21,306 bases of DNA from DSNY01 sp037446035 (GCA_037446035.1 JBBIJJ010000043.1:1-21306), one strand, 5' to 3'; shown: positions 13,620-20,933, numbered from the stretch's first letter. Numbers and translations: made by a program. The notes: a model not told the origin generated them from the letters alone.

Positions 13620-15194
13620 CTAGAAGTGCGGCACACCCTTCGGCCCCTCGATCACGATGCGCGGCCAGTAGGCGACCGAGCTGAAGGCGTCGTGCCACCA
13701 GCCGACCCGCAGATAGGGCGAGTTGGTGCCGACGCGCGTCTCGAGCATGTTGGCGTCCGCGCTGTTGTCCGTCCTGATGCCGATCGCAAAGGACGATCCG
13801 TTCAGGTGCCCGAGCCCCACCTGGGCCACGCGCCAGCCATTCTTCAGCGTTGCGCTCCTGAAGAAGACGTCCTCGCCCTTGTGGCCAAACAGCAGGTTGC
13901 CGAGGTCGACGCCTGCGCGGCACCACGGATGGCAGACGTTGCCGTCCAGGGCGCCCGGCCCGCCGATGCTCGACTGCTCGAGCTGTGGCGCGAGCACCCG
14001 CGTCTCGGTCGCGGGCACGAACTCGAATGCGGTCGAGGCCGCTGCGGACCCGGCACGCTCCACGCTGAGTTGCCCCCGGTAGGGCGCGGGGATGCCGCTC
14101 GCGTCCGGCACCTTGGCCAGGATCGCGTTGTCGCTCCAGACGACCACCGGCGCCGCGAGCGCCTGGCCGGGGGCAATGGCGATGCGGACCGTCCCCGCCT
14201 GCGAACCGAAACCCGATCCGTGGATCAGCACCGGATCGCCCGGCACGCCGCGGCTCGCGCTGAGCGACGTGATGGTCGCTGCGATCGCCGCCGTGGCCGG
14301 CGCGCCCTGTGAACCGACCGGCGCAACGCCTCCGGCGGACGGCCCCGCGGCCGGCGGCAACGCACGGCCCTGCAGGAGCGTCGGACCCGTGCCGCCCGGC
14401 GCGGCGGCCGCTATCGGCGCGGCCCGCGTCGAGGTACCGCTCGCCTTTTGCAGCGGCTGCCCGCTCGCGAGCGTTGCCCGCAACTGTTCCAGCACGGCGC
14501 GCTGGCGCGCGGCAAGCGCGGCGTCGGCCTGCGCCTTGGCGGCCTGCGTCTCGCGCTCGACCACGGCCGAAAGCTGAACGCCGGCCGCCTGCGTCATCCG
14601 CTGCGCGCGCTGCTGCACTTCGGCCTGGGCGCGCGCGGCATCGCCCGGCGGATGGCTCACTGCGACCGTGCCCTGCGCGACGATCGGCACCTCGCGGCGC
14701 AGCGGCTGCTCGGAGACCTGCGGCGCGGCGCCGGGCGCGGCGCCGGCCGCCCGCACGCCCAGCAGCCAGACCTGGCCGCTGCCGTTGTCCTGCGGCGTCA
14801 CCTGGACCTGCAGCCGCACCTCCCCGCTGCCCGTGTTCTCGACCTTCGTCCCGTTGGGCCGCGTCAGCGTGACGACGATCGGCGCCCCGGTCGCGCGAAC
14901 CGTGACGTCGATCGTCCCCGGCTGCCCGATTACGAGCCCCCAGCTCATCCGCTCGCCGGCGCCGAGCGCGAACTGCTTCATCTTGCCGGCCTCGGCTTTC
15001 ATGGTGGCGGGCGCGCTGAGCGTGCGGGGCTCGAGGGCCTTGCCGGCAGCGGGCCGCGGCGGCGGTGGCGCGAGCTGGGCGCTCGCGGGGGCCGCCAGCG
15101 CGAGCGCGGCCACGGCCAGTGCGATGCGCACGGTCGCGGCGCCGCCGGCGCCCGGTCCGGGGCAGCGAAGGCTCGGTTCATTCGATGCGTGCAT
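13620..15194 (-). CDS. Exported PPC-like / coiled-coil / IPT-domain protein (524 aa)
   Basis: Not recognised as a named protein. Seen: signal peptide 1-39 (cleavage ASA-QL); a beta-rich segment at about 70-150 that resembles a pre-peptidase C-terminal type sandwich; an Ala/Gln/Glu-rich helix with coiled-coil character at about 184-243; a Gly/Ala/Pro linker (250-300); an IPT/TIG immunoglobulin-like domain at about 307-394 with the diagnostic GVPGDPVLIHGSGFG; and a C-terminal beta-rich domain (400-524) with a CHPWC cysteine pair (421, 425) and aromatic-rich end. Likely periplasmic, surface or secreted. Last gene of the eight-gene exported-protein operon, 26 bases after the previous one, with AGAGGA as ribosome-binding site. 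IPT domains often mediate adhesion or carbohydrate binding, so it may be an adhesive or capping component. Confidence 0.85.
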   Translation of the reverse strand: MHASNEPSLRCPGPGAGGAATVRIALAVAALALAAPASAQLAPPPPRPAAGKALEPRTLSAPATMKAEAGKMKQFALGAGERMSWGLVIGQPGTIDVTVRATGAPIVVTLTRPNGTKVENTGSGEVRLQVQVTPQDNGSGQVWLLGVRAAGAAPGAAPQVSEQPLRREVPIVAQGTVAVSHPPGDAARAQAEVQQRAQRMTQAAGVQLSAVVERETQAAKAQADAALAARQRAVLEQLRATLASGQPLQKASGTSTRAAPIAAAAPGGTGPTLLQGRALPPAAGPSAGGVAPVGSQGAPATAAIAATITSLSASRGVPGDPVLIHGSGFGSQAGTVRIAIAPGQALAAPVVVWSDNAILAKVPDASGIPAPYRGQLSVERAGSAAASTAFEFVPATETRVLAPQLEQSSIGGPGALDGNVCHPWCRAGVDLGNLLFGHKGEDVFFRSATLKNGWRVAQVGLGHLNGSSFAIGIRTDNSADANMLETRVGTNSPYLRVGWWHDAFSSVAYWPRIVIEGPKGVPHF

Positions 15195-15220
15195 GGTGTC
15201 CTCTGCGTTGCGATGCGATG

Positions 15221-15646
15221 TCAGAGCCTGCCGCTCACCTGCGCGAGCGGAACCAGGTCGGCCGGAATTGCGTTGACGCCGACGTTGCGCGGGTCCGGTG
15301 CCCGCGTGTCGGTCGTGGTCAGGATGCAGCGCCAGCCCGTGACCAGCGGCGTCGATTCGCGCGGCAGCGCGATGCCGATCGGAAGCGTGGTGTTGGCCGC
15401 GCCACCGTTGACGGTGACGTAGCCCACCCCGATGCCAAACGGCGCCTGGCCGCCCGTCATCGGCAGCGCCAGCGGCTTGCCCGCGGCGTTCAGCAGTTCG
15501 CACCAGACGGCGGCTCGGCTGCCGCCGTAGTTGCTCATCTGCACGGGCACGTTGAGCGTGATGCTTGTCAGCGGCGGCGTCTGCGCGAAAGCGACGCCGG
15601 TGGCTGCGACCAGCACGGTGAGCAGGCTCGTTCGGATCGGTCTCAT
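15221..15646 (-). CDS. Small exported two-cysteine beta-rich protein (141 aa)
   Basis: Not recognised. Seen: signal peptide 1-21 (cleavage AFA-QT), mature protein of about 120 residues with alternating hydrophobic strands, and only two cysteines, C49 (VWCELL) and C107 (GWRCIL), each in a W/C-containing strand, well placed for a disulfide across a beta sandwich. No low-complexity sequence. The start at 15646 was chosen for the signal peptide. The preceding gene stops one base upstream, so translation is coupled. The size and build are similar to periplasmic chaperones or small pilin-like subunits, but there is no motif to choose between these; role unknown within the eight-gene operon. Confidence 0.82.
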   Translation of the reverse strand: MRPIRTSLLTVLVAATGVAFAQTPPLTSITLNVPVQMSNYGGSRAAVWCELLNAAGKPLALPMTGGQAPFGIGVGYVTVNGGAANTTLPIGIALPRESTPLVTGWRCILTTTDTRAPDPRNVGVNAIPADLVPLAQVSGRL

Positions 15647-15647
15647 G

Positions 15648-16136
15648 TCAGGGCTTCCCCAAGGGTGGAACAGGCAGGCGCGGCGGCAAGGCCGGCGGCG
15701 ACTTCGGCTGCGAGGGCGCAAGGCGCGGCAGCGTCGACGCCGCTATGCCGGGCGCAGCGTTGAACACGAGCGGCGGTGTCGTCACGGGCGCAGCGGGCCA
15801 GGCGGGTCCCCGGAAGGCGAGCGCGGGCGCGCTGACCGCGGCCGCTGCGGGGGGGCGTGCGGAGTGGACCAGCGGCGGCGTGGTCACGGCGGTCGCAGGC
15901 CAGACGGCGCCGCTGTAGCGCAGCGCCGCAGTGGTCACGCTGCCGTTGGGCCACGCGGGGCCGCGAAAGACGAGCGCGGCCGTTTCCACCGTCGTCGCAC
16001 GCGGTGTCGTGCGCAGGTCGACTTTCGGCTGCGCGGCCGCGCGTTCGCCGTAGGCGAACGGAAGTGCGGTCGCCAGCAGCGCAACGAAGGCCGATGCCAG
16101 CGCTTGGCAGCGACGGGCTTTGCCGGTGATATTCAT
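15648..16136 (-). CDS. Exported protein with five 17-residue tandem repeats (162 aa)
   Basis: Not recognised as a named family. Seen: signal peptide (about 1-35, cleavage AAA-QP), then five head-to-tail repeats of exactly 17 residues starting at V50, V67, V84, V101 and V118. The consensus is V-[TS]-T/A-x-x-L-x-[FYH]-x-[GA]-x-x-[WP]-[PA]-x-x-x; repeats 1, 2 and 4 carry the G-x-x-W-P form. The tail (135-162) is proline-rich. No acidic residue follows E51 and there are no cysteines in the mature part. Regular short repeats with alternating beta-favouring residues suggest a beta-solenoid or amyloid-like fibre subunit, which is inference. Its stop is one base from the next start and its ATG overlaps the previous stop. 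Encoded in the same operon as a CsgG-family protein. Confidence 0.82.
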   Translation of the reverse strand: MNITGKARRCQALASAFVALLATALPFAYGERAAAQPKVDLRTTPRATTVETAALVFRGPAWPNGSVTTAALRYSGAVWPATAVTTPPLVHSARPPAAAAVSAPALAFRGPAWPAAPVTTPPLVFNAAPGIAASTLPRLAPSQPKSPPALPPRLPVPPLGKP

Positions 16137-16666
16137 CGCCGGATGACCTGCAGCGTCTTGAACATCTCGGTCGCGGCCGGCGCGAGACGGTTGAACGCCT
16201 CATCGCTGGCCGCGACGAAGACCATCAGCGCGAACTGCTGGCCCTGTGCCAGCGCCAGAAAACTCATGTAGCGCGGCCCGCCGTCGCTGTCGTAGCTGGC
16301 GAAGTACGCGGCGTACGGACCGCGCGCCGACTGGCCGCGCTGCGGCGCCACCGGCGCCGGCGCACGCAGGCCCCAGAACTGTTCGAGTGCGGCGCGCTCG
16401 GTTGCGAACTGCTGGTCGAAATCTCCCGTCAAGGGCTTCGGCGCGAGCACCAGCACCTGCGCGGTCCCGGCCTGCTCGGCCGCGGGCGTGAGCACCTCGG
16501 TGTCACCGTCCTGCGCGCGGTTCCAGCCGGCGGGCGCGGCGAACTGGTAGACGGCGGGTGCCGTCTGCGCATGCGCGGGCCGAGGCAGCGGCAGCGCGAG
16601 TGCGGCCAGCAGGGCCAAGCGCAGCGTCAGTCGTACAAGCACGTCGGCTCCCTGTGTGCGTGCCAT
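16133..16666 (-). CDS. Exported PsbP/Mog1-like protein (177 aa)
   Basis: No named family recognised with certainty. Seen: signal peptide 1-33 (cleavage AHA-QT), then YQFAAPAGWNRAQDGDTEVLTP, a start typical of the Mog1/PsbP/DUF1795-like alpha/beta fold, followed by an amphipathic helix (FDQQFATERAALEQFW), a strand pair (YAAYFASYDSDGGPRYMSFLALAQGQQFALMVFVA) and a final helix ending FKTLQVIRR, again as in that fold. Such proteins act as small binding or assembly factors. Likely periplasmic. Both ends overlap neighbouring genes by 1-4 bases, so it is firmly part of the eight-gene operon. The fold assignment is by pattern only. Confidence 0.82.
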   Translation of the reverse strand: MARTQGADVLVRLTLRLALLAALALPLPRPAHAQTAPAVYQFAAPAGWNRAQDGDTEVLTPAAEQAGTAQVLVLAPKPLTGDFDQQFATERAALEQFWGLRAPAPVAPQRGQSARGPYAAYFASYDSDGGPRYMSFLALAQGQQFALMVFVAASDEAFNRLAPAATEMFKTLQVIRR

Positions 16667-17484
16667 CAGCGGTCGCGCGGGTCCGCCAGCCGAACGCGCC
16701 GCTCGCCGCCGGCCATCTGCACCACCGCGGCGTCGGCCTCGAAGCGCACGTCCTCGCCGGCGGCCGGCAACTCGACCGTGTGCGCGGTCTCGCAGCGCGT
16801 GAGGTCGAGCGTCAATGCCGCGAACTGCGGCTCGCCGCGCAATTTGGTCAGCGCCACCGCCCACAGCCCGTCGGGCGAGTGAACGACCCGCTGCACGCGG
16901 AAGTCGCCGAGCGGCACGTGGCGCCGCGGCTGACCGTCGGGGCCAAGCAGGCTCATCGTCTGGCGGTCGGGCGACGGCTTGACGCGGCAGGTGCCGCCGG
17001 GTGCGCTCGGCACCGGCGCCACCATCGCGACCTGCGGGGTCGCGCCGCTGCCCGATGACTGCGGCTGATACGCCTGCCCATACGCCGATCCGTAAGCGCT
17101 GCCGCCAGCGGCGCGCTGTTGCAACGGCGAGCCGGGCGACTGCGCAGCCTGCCCCGTCGCCGACGATCCATAGCCGGGCTGGGTGCCATAGGCGCCCGCT
17201 GCGCTGCCTTGCGGCTGACCGAATGCAGGCTGCTGCGCAGGGTCTGCCTGCGGAGTCGCGGCCGTTCCGTAGCCCGGCTGCGTGCCGGCGGCGGGCTGTT
17301 GTCCATAGACCGGCGGCTGCTGCGCTGGCGCACCCTGCGCCGGCGGCGTGGCGCCCGGCTGGCCCCGCGGCGGCAACTGCGGCGTCTGGATGCTGATGCC
17401 CTGCGCGGCCGCGACCAGCGGCGGCAGGCACATCAGCAGCGGCGAGGCCCTGCGGATGCAGCGGGTGAGTGAGCGCGGCGTCAT
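16666..17484 (-). CDS. Exported protein with prion-like Pro/Gln/Gly/Tyr-rich segment (272 aa)
   Basis: Not recognised. Seen: signal peptide 1-27 (cleavage AAA-QG), then residues 36-151 of low complexity dominated by Q, P, G, A, S and Y with just three charged residues (R40, D81, R124). GTQPGYG occurs twice (67-73, 100-106), and SAYGSAYGQAY lies at 129-139. This composition is like prion-like domains that phase-separate or form amyloid. The C-terminal part (about 160-272) has HSPDGLWAVALTK and repeating strand patterns reminiscent of a few beta-propeller blades. The ATG at 17484 overlaps the previous gene's stop. A role as secreted matrix or linker component is inference. Confidence 0.8.
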   Translation of the reverse strand: MTPRSLTRCIRRASPLLMCLPPLVAAAQGISIQTPQLPPRGQPGATPPAQGAPAQQPPVYGQQPAAGTQPGYGTAATPQADPAQQPAFGQPQGSAAGAYGTQPGYGSSATGQAAQSPGSPLQQRAAGGSAYGSAYGQAYQPQSSGSGATPQVAMVAPVPSAPGGTCRVKPSPDRQTMSLLGPDGQPRRHVPLGDFRVQRVVHSPDGLWAVALTKLRGEPQFAALTLDLTRCETAHTVELPAAGEDVRFEADAAVVQMAGGERRVRLADPRDR

Positions 17485-18233
17485 CGCGGGACCTCGGACG
17501 CCGGCGGCGCCGCGCGCTGCTGGATCGGAAGCTCGATCACCGCGCTCGCGTTGCGCGGTGCGTTCAGCGGACTGGGCGGGATCGCCGGCGCGAGAGGACC
17601 GGACGCCTCGTCCGGGCGCGGCGACCACCACGGCGTGTCATCGACCTCCAGCACGATGCGCGAGCGCGCCTGCAGCCACACTGGCCCCGGCCAATCGCCG
17701 GCCAGGCTCCATTGCTCGATCAGCAGGAAGACGCCGTCGGCACGACTGGCTGCCGGCAGCGCCAGCGGTGCCGTCAGCAGCACCGCGCGCCCGCGAACCG
17801 GCGCTTTGCGCACCGGGATCGGCACGGCCACACTGGGTGTGCCCCAGGGCGCGGCGTCGAGCGCGGTCACGCGCACCTCATGCGTTCGAGCGCGCTGCCA
17901 AACCCAGACCTGCACCGGCCACTGCGGCGACATCGGCAGGAACGCGGCTGCGTACCAGGCGCCCGGGCGCGATGCGAAGCGCTGCAGCGGACCGCTCGCG
18001 GGCACGGCCGGCGCGAGCGGCAGCGGCGCGTCATCGACGAACAGCACATCGGCGCCGTCGACCGTCGCCTGGACCCAGCCATGCGGATCGACGGCCGGCG
18101 TGCGTGGCGGCAGCGCGCCGGGTGCGGGCACGCCGTAGGCCGGCGGCATCGGGCCTGCCCCGGCCTGCGCGCCTGCGGGCGGCGCGATGGCCGCGAGCGC
18201 GGGCAGCAGGGCTGCGACGGCGAGTGCGCGCAT
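17481..18233 (-). CDS. Exported protein of unknown function (250 aa)
   Basis: Not recognised. Seen: signal peptide 1-22 (cleavage AGA-QA), a short Pro/Gly/Ala linker to about residue 45, then a single tryptophan- and valine-rich beta domain to about 225, and a proline-rich tail. There are no cysteines and no obvious catalytic motif. The ATG at 18233 was chosen because MRALAVAALLP gives a compact signal peptide; an in-frame GTG at 18251 would add six residues and neither has a good ribosome-binding site. It follows the CsgG-family gene after 30 bases and overlaps the next gene by ATGA. Probably periplasmic or surface-located. Confidence 0.78.
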   Translation of the reverse strand: MRALAVAALLPALAAIAPPAGAQAGAGPMPPAYGVPAPGALPPRTPAVDPHGWVQATVDGADVLFVDDAPLPLAPAVPASGPLQRFASRPGAWYAAAFLPMSPQWPVQVWVWQRARTHEVRVTALDAAPWGTPSVAVPIPVRKAPVRGRAVLLTAPLALPAASRADGVFLLIEQWSLAGDWPGPVWLQARSRIVLEVDDTPWWSPRPDEASGPLAPAIPPSPLNAPRNASAVIELPIQQRAAPPASEVPR

Positions 18234-18263
18234 GGGAGCGAGCGCCGGCACGCGCGGTTCCGC

Positions 18264-19031
18264 CTACTCCGCGTGCAGGCGCCGCGCCAGCTCCGCGACG
18301 GCCACCTCGATGCAGGCGCGCAGCGCGCGGGCCACGCCCTCCTTGCGGCTGCTGCGGCTTTCGGCGTCCACCGGCACGGGCACCACGTTGCGTCCGCGCA
18401 GCGCCGAGACCGAGTTCAGCAGGCTGCCGATGCCGCTGACCTGCGTGGTCGTGGCCTCGATCTCCTTGACCACGTTGATGGCGTCCACCACCAGCCCGGT
18501 GTGCGCATCGACCACGCGCACGTCCATGCCGATCGCGTCGGCGGCGCGCCCGGATTGCACGCGCAAACCGCCGACGTTGACGCCCTGCGCGCTCTCGGCA
18601 GCGCCGGCGTTGGCCTCGGACACGACGACCTCGAAGACGTAACGCGCGGCCGCAACCTGGCCGCCTGCGCCGCCGGCGGTGACGCCCTGCGCCGCAAGCT
18701 GGCGTTCGCGCATCACGCCCTCGGTCAGGCGCGTGCGCTCGGCCACGGCAAACGCGCCGGAGCGCACCAGCGCGGTCATGAACATTTCCTGCGCGCCGGC
18801 GACCTGCACTTCGGGCACCGCGCTGCGAAACTCGTAGATCGTGACGATCGTCTTCTCGCCGGGCGCGCGCTTCAGTTGCTTCAGCGCCTGCGCCGACGGC
18901 GAGTCGTCGACGCGGGCCGGGGTTTGCGCTTGCGTGGTGACGGTCAAGGACAGCGCCGTCGCCAAGGCCAGCAGCCCTCGCAGCGGCGTGCGCGTGCGCG
19001 CGACGGGCGGATTGTTCGCATCGTTCGACAT
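18264..19031 (-). CDS. CsgG/HfaB-family protein (255 aa)
   Basis: A CsgG-like protein. In curli systems CsgG is the outer-membrane nonameric channel that exports amyloid subunits; HfaB plays a related part in holdfast anchoring. Seen: signal sequence 1-35 (cleavage TQA-QT), then the CsgG core: TIVTIYEF (61-68), GAQEMFMTALVRSGAFAVAERTRL (79-102), RERQLAAQGVTAGG (108-121), AARYVFEVVVSEANAG (128-143) and the later DVRVVDAHTGLVVDA. Length is close to E. coli CsgG (277 aa). Odd: there is no lipobox cysteine at the cleavage site, whereas CsgG is a lipoprotein. GGAG precedes the ATG at good distance. Second gene of the operon, 19 bases after the first. It could also act as a periplasmic CsgG-fold protein (FlgO or LpoB-like) rather than a channel. 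Confidence 0.85.
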   Translation of the reverse strand: MSNDANNPPVARTRTPLRGLLALATALSLTVTTQAQTPARVDDSPSAQALKQLKRAPGEKTIVTIYEFRSAVPEVQVAGAQEMFMTALVRSGAFAVAERTRLTEGVMRERQLAAQGVTAGGAGGQVAAARYVFEVVVSEANAGAAESAQGVNVGGLRVQSGRAADAIGMDVRVVDAHTGLVVDAINVVKEIEATTTQVSGIGSLLNSVSALRGRNVVPVPVDAESRSSRKEGVARALRACIEVAVAELARRLHAE

Positions 19032-19050
19032 GTCAGGACTCCATGGGCCC

Positions 19051-20616
19051 CTACGGAAGGCGTTCGATCTGCAGCCACAGCGCGTAATCGCCGGCCAGGC
19101 GGTCGTCGTCGCGGAAGCGCACTTCGATCACGCCCGGCGGTTTCGGGCCGGGCTGGCGGATGAAGGCCGGCAGCCCGGGCAGGTTCGGCACCGGCGGCTG
19201 CGGCTGCGTGATCAACTTCTCGGCCGTCTTGAAGTTCAGGAGCAGCACCTTCGGCATGAACATGTACTGGTCGTTGACCAGGGTCTGGCCGATCGGGCGG
19301 TCGGCCGAGACACCCACCACCCAGGTGATCTGCTTGCCGAACCAGCCGGCCACCGCGCCGGGCCAGTTGGCCGGATTGATCGCCTTCAGGAACTCCGACA
19401 GCGCAGCGACCGGCGCGCTGTTCTCGGCGACCTGGTTGAGCGCGGCGAACATGACGTCGTTCGACGACGGGTTCAGGCTGCTCATGATCTTGAACACGTC
19501 GCCGGCCGTGCGCGAGATGTTGCTGTAGCCGCCCGCCAGCCAGTCGCCGTTGTCTTCCTCCCAGACCATCGGCGAAATCGCGATCGAGTTCTGGCCGTCG
19601 GTCAGCGTGCCCTCCCACAGCAGTTGCGGCAGGCGGTCGTTGGCGATCGGCGCCTTGCGCACCCAAGGATCGGCGTACGGGATCGCATCACCGGTGCGGA
19701 TGCCGCCCTTGTCGCTGCGGCTGCCCGCCTGCAGCCTCTGCGGAAAGCCGTTGATGTCGCCGTAAACCAAGGACTTGCGGCGCACGGGCACGAAGGCGCC
19801 GCGCGGCGTGAACTCCTGGATGTCGGTGACGAAGAACACCTCGTCGCCCTTGCCGTCGGTCTGCAGCGCCGTGTCCCAGGTCTCGCGATAGACGCTTGCG
19901 CCGAGCAGCGTCACCCGATACCGGCCGCTGCGCGCGGCGGCTGGTGGCGGAGGCGGTGGCGGAGGTCCCGCGCCGCCCGCGGACGGTGGCGGCGGCGTAC
20001 CGGTGCCCTTAGGCGGAGGCGGCGGCACGGTCGCCTGTCCGACCACCAACGGCGGCGGCAAAGGCCTCAAGCCGCCTGCGGCGGGCGGTGGCGGCGCCGG
20101 TGGTTGCGGTGGTGGAGGCGGCGGCGCCGCAGCCACCGCGCCGGCGCCATCGTTGACCACCACGCGCCCGGTCACCAAAGGCGCATTCGGATTCGGCGCT
20201 CCCTGCAGGCCGACGATCGCCACCCAGCGCCGCCCGTGCGTCTGAATGTCGGCGGCCGTGATGTCCACGTCCAACCAGGCGCGGCCCGTGCCGTCGGCCC
20301 GCGAAACCCGATTGCTACCGCCGATCGAGCCGGGCATGGCGATCAGGCTGAGGCGCTGCGCCGGCGCATCGAGGGTCGCTTCAATGCGCACCCGCATCGG
20401 CTGCGGTACCGTGAAGTCCACGGCGGCGGACGCGGCACCCGTGGTCAGCGCGATCGCATCGTTGCGCAGCTCGGTCGCCGCAACGACGTTCGCCAGACCA
20501 GCGGCGAACGCCACGGCCGCGAACACAGCCATGCGCCGCAGTACGCGGCAAGCCGGGCCATCGAGGCGGGAGCGGCTTCGGGAAGACACAGCCATAGGCG
20601 TCGGTCGGAAGTTCAT
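19051..20616 (-). CDS. Exported polyproline-linker protein with unknown C-terminal domain (521 aa)
   Basis: Not recognised. Seen: a long basic N-terminus and hydrophobic signal region (n-region Arg-rich to 28, core 29-46, cleavage near A47); a beta-rich N-terminal domain (about 50-155); a linker at 163-226 made mostly of proline with Gly and Ala; and a large C-terminal domain (229-521) with well-formed sequence such as YRVTLLGASVYRETWD, KGDEVFFVTD, LLWEGTLTDGQNSIAISP and WEEDNGDWLAGGY. The spacing of acidic and aromatic residues in the C-terminal domain suggests a calcium-binding or C2-like beta sandwich followed by a helical part, but this is a guess. First gene of the eight-gene operon; in-frame ATGs at 20595 and 20532 are alternative starts that keep the signal peptide. 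Linker suggests it reaches across the periplasm. Confidence 0.82.
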   Translation of the reverse strand: MNFRPTPMAVSSRSRSRLDGPACRVLRRMAVFAAVAFAAGLANVVAATELRNDAIALTTGAASAAVDFTVPQPMRVRIEATLDAPAQRLSLIAMPGSIGGSNRVSRADGTGRAWLDVDITAADIQTHGRRWVAIVGLQGAPNPNAPLVTGRVVVNDGAGAVAAAPPPPPPQPPAPPPPAAGGLRPLPPPLVVGQATVPPPPPKGTGTPPPPSAGGAGPPPPPPPPAAARSGRYRVTLLGASVYRETWDTALQTDGKGDEVFFVTDIQEFTPRGAFVPVRRKSLVYGDINGFPQRLQAGSRSDKGGIRTGDAIPYADPWVRKAPIANDRLPQLLWEGTLTDGQNSIAISPMVWEEDNGDWLAGGYSNISRTAGDVFKIMSSLNPSSNDVMFAALNQVAENSAPVAALSEFLKAINPANWPGAVAGWFGKQITWVVGVSADRPIGQTLVNDQYMFMPKVLLLNFKTAEKLITQPQPPVPNLPGLPAFIRQPGPKPPGVIEVRFRDDDRLAGDYALWLQIERLP

Positions 20617-20933
20617 CGGGCGTCGGCTCCGTGAGACGGGATGGGTCTGACACGAAGCCAGTGTGCCGACCGGGGCGTCACGCCAGCGTCACACACGCCG
20701 CCGCCGGCAGTGCGAGACGCCTCGGTCCGCGGCGGCCCGACGGACGGCAAAGCGCCCGAAACGTGCGCCGGCGGCACGGCGCGAACACGGATAGGGCGCG
20801 CAGAAGCGATGCGGCCGAGCGCGCGCCCGCGCCGTGGACATGGCCCACGGCATTCGCGTGAGCACTGCCTCGAACCGACACGCCCGTTCGCCGGATCGGG
20901 CCGCACCGCCGGTGCGCGCAGGATGCGCGTCGT
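20617..20933. other. Intergenic region: presumed promoter of the eight-gene operon
   Basis: About 317 bases without a gene. It should hold the promoter of the exported-protein operon (minus strand) and the end of the DUF6498 transcript. Seen: a direct repeat GCGTCAC/GCGTCAC (20675-20692) and a 7-bp hairpin (20831-20851). No -35/-10 pair is convincing and no RNA gene is visible. Confidence 0.4.
20675..20692 (-). promoter_or_regulatory. Direct repeat GTGACGC with 11-bp period upstream of the operon
   Basis: On the minus strand GTGACGC occurs twice with starts 11 bp apart (complement of 20675-20681 and 20686-20692), about 60 bases upstream of the first gene of the eight-gene operon. An 11-bp period puts both copies on one face of the helix, as in tandem response-regulator sites. 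Only two copies exist, so chance cannot be excluded. Confidence 0.3.

Noticed and set aside
15648..16136. CsgA-type curlin repeats in the tandem-repeat protein
   Set aside because: The repeats are 17 residues without the Q-x-G-x-N-x-A pattern of curlin repeats, so this is not a CsgA homologue by sequence.
19938..20130. G-rich plus-strand runs as regulatory G-quadruplexes
   Set aside because: Runs are mostly GG separated by one base and are fully explained by proline codons of the polyproline linker on the other strand.
17469..20634. Two long plus-strand frames (564 and 597 residues) opposite the CsgG-type operon
   Set aside because: Arg/His-rich translations with no domain; the minus-strand genes have signal peptides, coupled starts and recognisable folds.
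20831..20851. Hairpin GCCGTGG/CCACGGC between the DUF6498 gene and the operon
   Set aside because: Seven base pairs, no T-run, over 80 bases after the DUF6498 stop; neither terminator nor operator is supported.
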